NCBI GenBank assembly: GCA_964304625.1
Contig: OZ199839.1
Coordinates: forward strand, 2,852,001 to 2,916,000
Direction of reading: 5' to 3'
DNA from: Kudoa neothunni
Taxonomy: Eukaryota > Cnidaria
DNA: 64,000 bases
Shown: positions 61,100-64,000 of the stretch, piece by piece
Numbering within the stretch: position 1 is the first letter of the stretch
Layout of the letters: every line of letters begins with the position of its first letter
The notes under the pieces: model-generated
What the model saw: only the letters and a program-made list of their open reading frames with translations
What the model was told of the DNA's origin: nothing
Database searches by the model: none
Made by a program: the position numbers and the translations under genes

Positions 61100-63243
61100 C
61101 CTATACTAGTACATCAATATGATCAATTCTAAGCGAAAATTTACTCTCTTCGTTCTATTAGCTAAGCTAATGCGATAATCTATCGTATGACCTTTTCTAC
61201 TTATACAGGATGGTATTATTATGATATTGATTATGACTATTAATTTTTGAATTCTTTAATTTTTTCGCCTAGTACAATAATTTAAAAATAGAGATTTAAT
61301 AAATACATTAATTTGATAATGAAGTAGTAATTTTATTTCTCAAGGGAACTTACCGCAAAATCTCTGATCGCAAGTATTCAAAATATCTTATTCATAACGA
61401 AATTTCCTTCGTCAAAAAGATTTAAACAAACTTCTGAATCAATAGACAAAAAGTTTATTGTGTTGCGATGTTTGCAAAATAAGCTTAACTCATTCATTTG
61501 GGTCTGGTTATACATGTCGATCAGGGCGACAAAATATATTGATAAAATTAGATCCAACTTAATCATAAAAATATACTTATTATTTATTCATAATTAATAT
61601 TATTTTTTTATAACTAAATTTTTGAACTATAATGGTTTAAATGATTCTAAAATGTTTTCATTTATACCAAAATAAATTAACTTAACCTTCCATGGCCGAA
61701 ATGATTTTCAATGGGACCTCAGTTTGATTATTTTTAATGATACATTAAAAGTAATTTATCAATTTCTTAATAATTCTAAGAGTAACTATAAAAAGTTGTA
61801 ACGTTTGTATAAATGCTATATTTGATCTTATAAAGTAAAAAATACGCCCAATATATAATATTACTTCCATTAATAATTATTTTCATGGAATTTCACGAAA
61901 AATGGTCCTCTATATATGTATAACTCTCTTTTACTCACAAATTTTCATAAATTTGGTTTCATTTACTTTTGAGACAGAAATATGTAATGTTTATGTCTAC
62001 TTCAACATAAGAGGTGTTTAGTGAGAATTAATCCCAATCATATTTGTCTAGTAATCTCTCGTTTTTATATAATCTGCGTTTACTGACAATATATTAGTTC
62101 GTGATTGATTTGATGCATCATAACGAATTTGAATCCTTGTTTATCATCGCGAATTATTTGATTTTTATAAAGTGTAATATAAATTAAATTAAAGAATAAT
62201 AGATAAAATATTCGGAAAATAATTATGCACTTGTTATTTATTTAAATCAACAATTGAATCTATTATTGCTTTTCGAAAAAGTCGAGAATAATAATTATTG
62301 AACTTCTTTTTGAGTATATAATTGTAGTTAGAGTACCATACGCGTATATTGATGCTTGATATTGACATTTGTGTGCTGTCAATTAATCGCGTAGCAGAGG
62401 TAAAAATTAATTCCCGCCATTTGTGCGACAATGAGTGACCCACATTTACATAATATTTAAACTTCAAAAATAATTCATTTGATTAATATAATTATGATAC
62501 TGCTTAAAAATGCGACGAAATAAATAATAAATCTTAGAAACTTAAGGGAATATAATAATTAATAGTTTGAGGGAACTATCAAGTAATTAAATTTTCTAAT
62601 TAAATATTTTGCCATTAATGTAAAGAAATAAAAAATTGGGAGCACATAGCCAATATTCCCATGCGCCTGTACATGGGTTGAATTTTATTTGAATGATTGT
62701 TTATAGGCTAATTTTCCAATGATTAATATACTTTTGACTTAAAGTCATCAGATTCTTTAACACTCTACTAATTCATATAATGCAAGAAATTATATATATA
62801 TATATATATATATAAATAGTAAAATATTTCATTATTTAAATTTTTGTAACTTAATTCATCAAAAAATTAAAGAATTCATTATTAAATATTACTTTTTTTG
62901 CTAGAAATAAAAATGTTATCAAATAAATGAGTTTTATGTAGTGTTAATATGAAATTAAAAATATTAACTAGATTAACCTTAGATTATTTAAATTTCAAAT
63001 AAATGAATGAATGAATAAATAAATAAAGTAATTAATTTCATTCTATAATATCACGGAAATAAAATCAGTTGATGGTAATTTAAGCTAAACGTCAAATCCT
63101 AATAGCATTCAGATATGGCCCTTCAGAAGAAGTAAGCTTAGATGATTTTGCAAATAACAACTCTTTTCATTAGCTAGCAGAGTAATGTTATACGAGGAAA
63201 ACAAAATAATTAGTTTTTAGTTATTGTAACCATGAAAATATAA
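61100..63243. other. Intergenic AT-rich DNA; (TA)n at 62790-62814
   Basis: About 2.1 kb between PLAC8 copies 3 and 4 without a recognisable gene or element. A perfect TA microsatellite lies at 62790-62814. Confidence 0.5.
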
Positions 63244-63650
63244 CTAACGCATCATTTCTGCTTGCACAGAAGCTTGTGTCAATTGCTAAAATTCTCAATC
63301 AATATAATTAAAATTTATAAAACTTACGACGTATTCTTGACGAAGTGCACAACAATGGCAAAAACAACTTATGCAGAGATCCCCCAATGGTGAACCCTAA
63401 AGTCAATATACAGTAATTGACTGACGCACATCCACAAACCTACATCAATTCCATAAAGGTCTCGAGTTCTTCTACGACCAATGCATCCAAAGATTATTGG
63501 GCAAAGTAGGTAGACTACGCCACAGAGCAGACAACCTTCACCATGTTTTTCCAAATTCTTACCGTACACAAAACAAGGAACAAAACAGGCTAAACATTGA
63601 GTTTTCCAATCGCTAACCACGTCAAACAAACCATTTGTCCATTCACCCAT
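63244..63650 (-). CDS. PLAC8-domain protein, copy 4 (intact)
   Basis: Exons 63444-63650 (207 nt), 63328-63396 (69 nt) and 63244-63285 (42 nt); introns 47 and 42 bp, the second with a consensus GTAAGT donor. The joined frame gives 105 residues. It starts MGEWTNGLFDVVSDWKTQCL, then CFVPCFVYGKNLEKHGEGC, CPIIFGCIGRRRTRDLYGID, GSPLGDLCISCFCHCCALRQ, ending QAEMMR. It is closest to copy 3. Without the second intron the frame would run on into intron sequence to a stop at 63295; the consensus donor and the matching exon 3 in all copies favour the spliced form. Same orientation as copies 2 and 3. Confidence 0.92.
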
Positions 63651-64000
63651 ACTTCACCTTGTAAAAGTATTTATTATCTAATCCTGAACGAAAGAGTCCT
63701 AATTATAATGGCTGGGATAATATAGTTATCTGGAAGATTACCAACTTCATCCAGTATTTTTCAATCTTTTTTCTATGGATTTCTAATTATTTTTAGAAAT
63801 TTAGACCTACTATTATTAGCATAAACTAAAATAATCATTTTATCCTGGAAAAATTGAAAACTAGTTTTCTGCTCAGTTAATTTATTGTATTTTATCACAG
63901 TTATGTGTGCGTAGGTGTCTTTTGAGAACATCATGCATATTCTTATCATAATGTTTACAAAAATATTAACATTAATAGCTTATAGAAAAATTTAATTGTG
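63651..64000. other. Upstream flank of PLAC8 copy 4
   Basis: AT-rich DNA to the window end, presumably holding the promoter of copy 4. Nothing specific recognised. Confidence 0.4.

Overview
The window is AT-rich nuclear DNA from an animal-type genome. Host genes have canonical GT-AG introns, most only 37-60 bp long and beginning GTAA, GTAT or GTGA. They encode clear homologues of animal proteins: neurofibromin, the YEATS-domain protein GAS41/YEATS4, and PLAC8/cornifelin-type Cys-rich proteins. Much of the remaining DNA is decayed DNA transposons (Merlin, several hAT, MULE/ZSWIM type, piggyBac, Tc1/mariner and pogo) plus tRNA-derived SINEs. Very low GC, tiny introns, animal genes and this transposon mix fit a reduced parasitic animal, most likely a myxozoan cnidarian. 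That placement is inference; no rRNA or mitochondrial marker is present to settle it.

Layout. 1-1739: repeat copy and AT-rich DNA. 1740-3127 (minus): intact six-exon YEATS4/GAS41 homologue, predicted 391 aa. 3594-4578: Merlin element. 4660-16570: transposon graveyard with a short MITE, a 2.4 kb foldback element, two SINEs and a nested pair of hAT elements. 16574-35794 (plus): neurofibromin (NF1) homologue in more than 50 small exons, with N-terminal helical region, RasGAP, Sec14-PH-like module and C-terminal HEAT-like region; several introns hold transposons. 36075-39951: pogo/Tigger-like element with a hAT inserted in it. 40011-40417 (minus): first PLAC8 gene. 40757-49281: MITE, long-TIR element, MULE/ZSWIM transposase, piggyBac and Tc1/mariner pseudogenes. 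49616-52226 (plus): a multi-exon gene for a predicted type I membrane glycoprotein with repeated Cys modules, not recognised as any known family. 52849-57125: hAT remnant, second foldback and SINE-like head. 57450-63650 (minus): three more PLAC8 genes with the same 207/69/42-nt exon plan.

Functionally the host genes are independent: Ras inactivation (NF1), histone-acyl reading in chromatin complexes (YEATS4), small Cys-rich membrane-associated proteins (PLAC8) and a surface protein. No operon logic is expected or seen. Single-nucleotide frame breaks recur in otherwise well-conserved exons (NF1, PLAC8 copies 1 and 2, the glycoprotein, Merlin). Some lie in homopolymers, so residual assembly indels must be separated from real decay before any of these genes is called a pseudogene.
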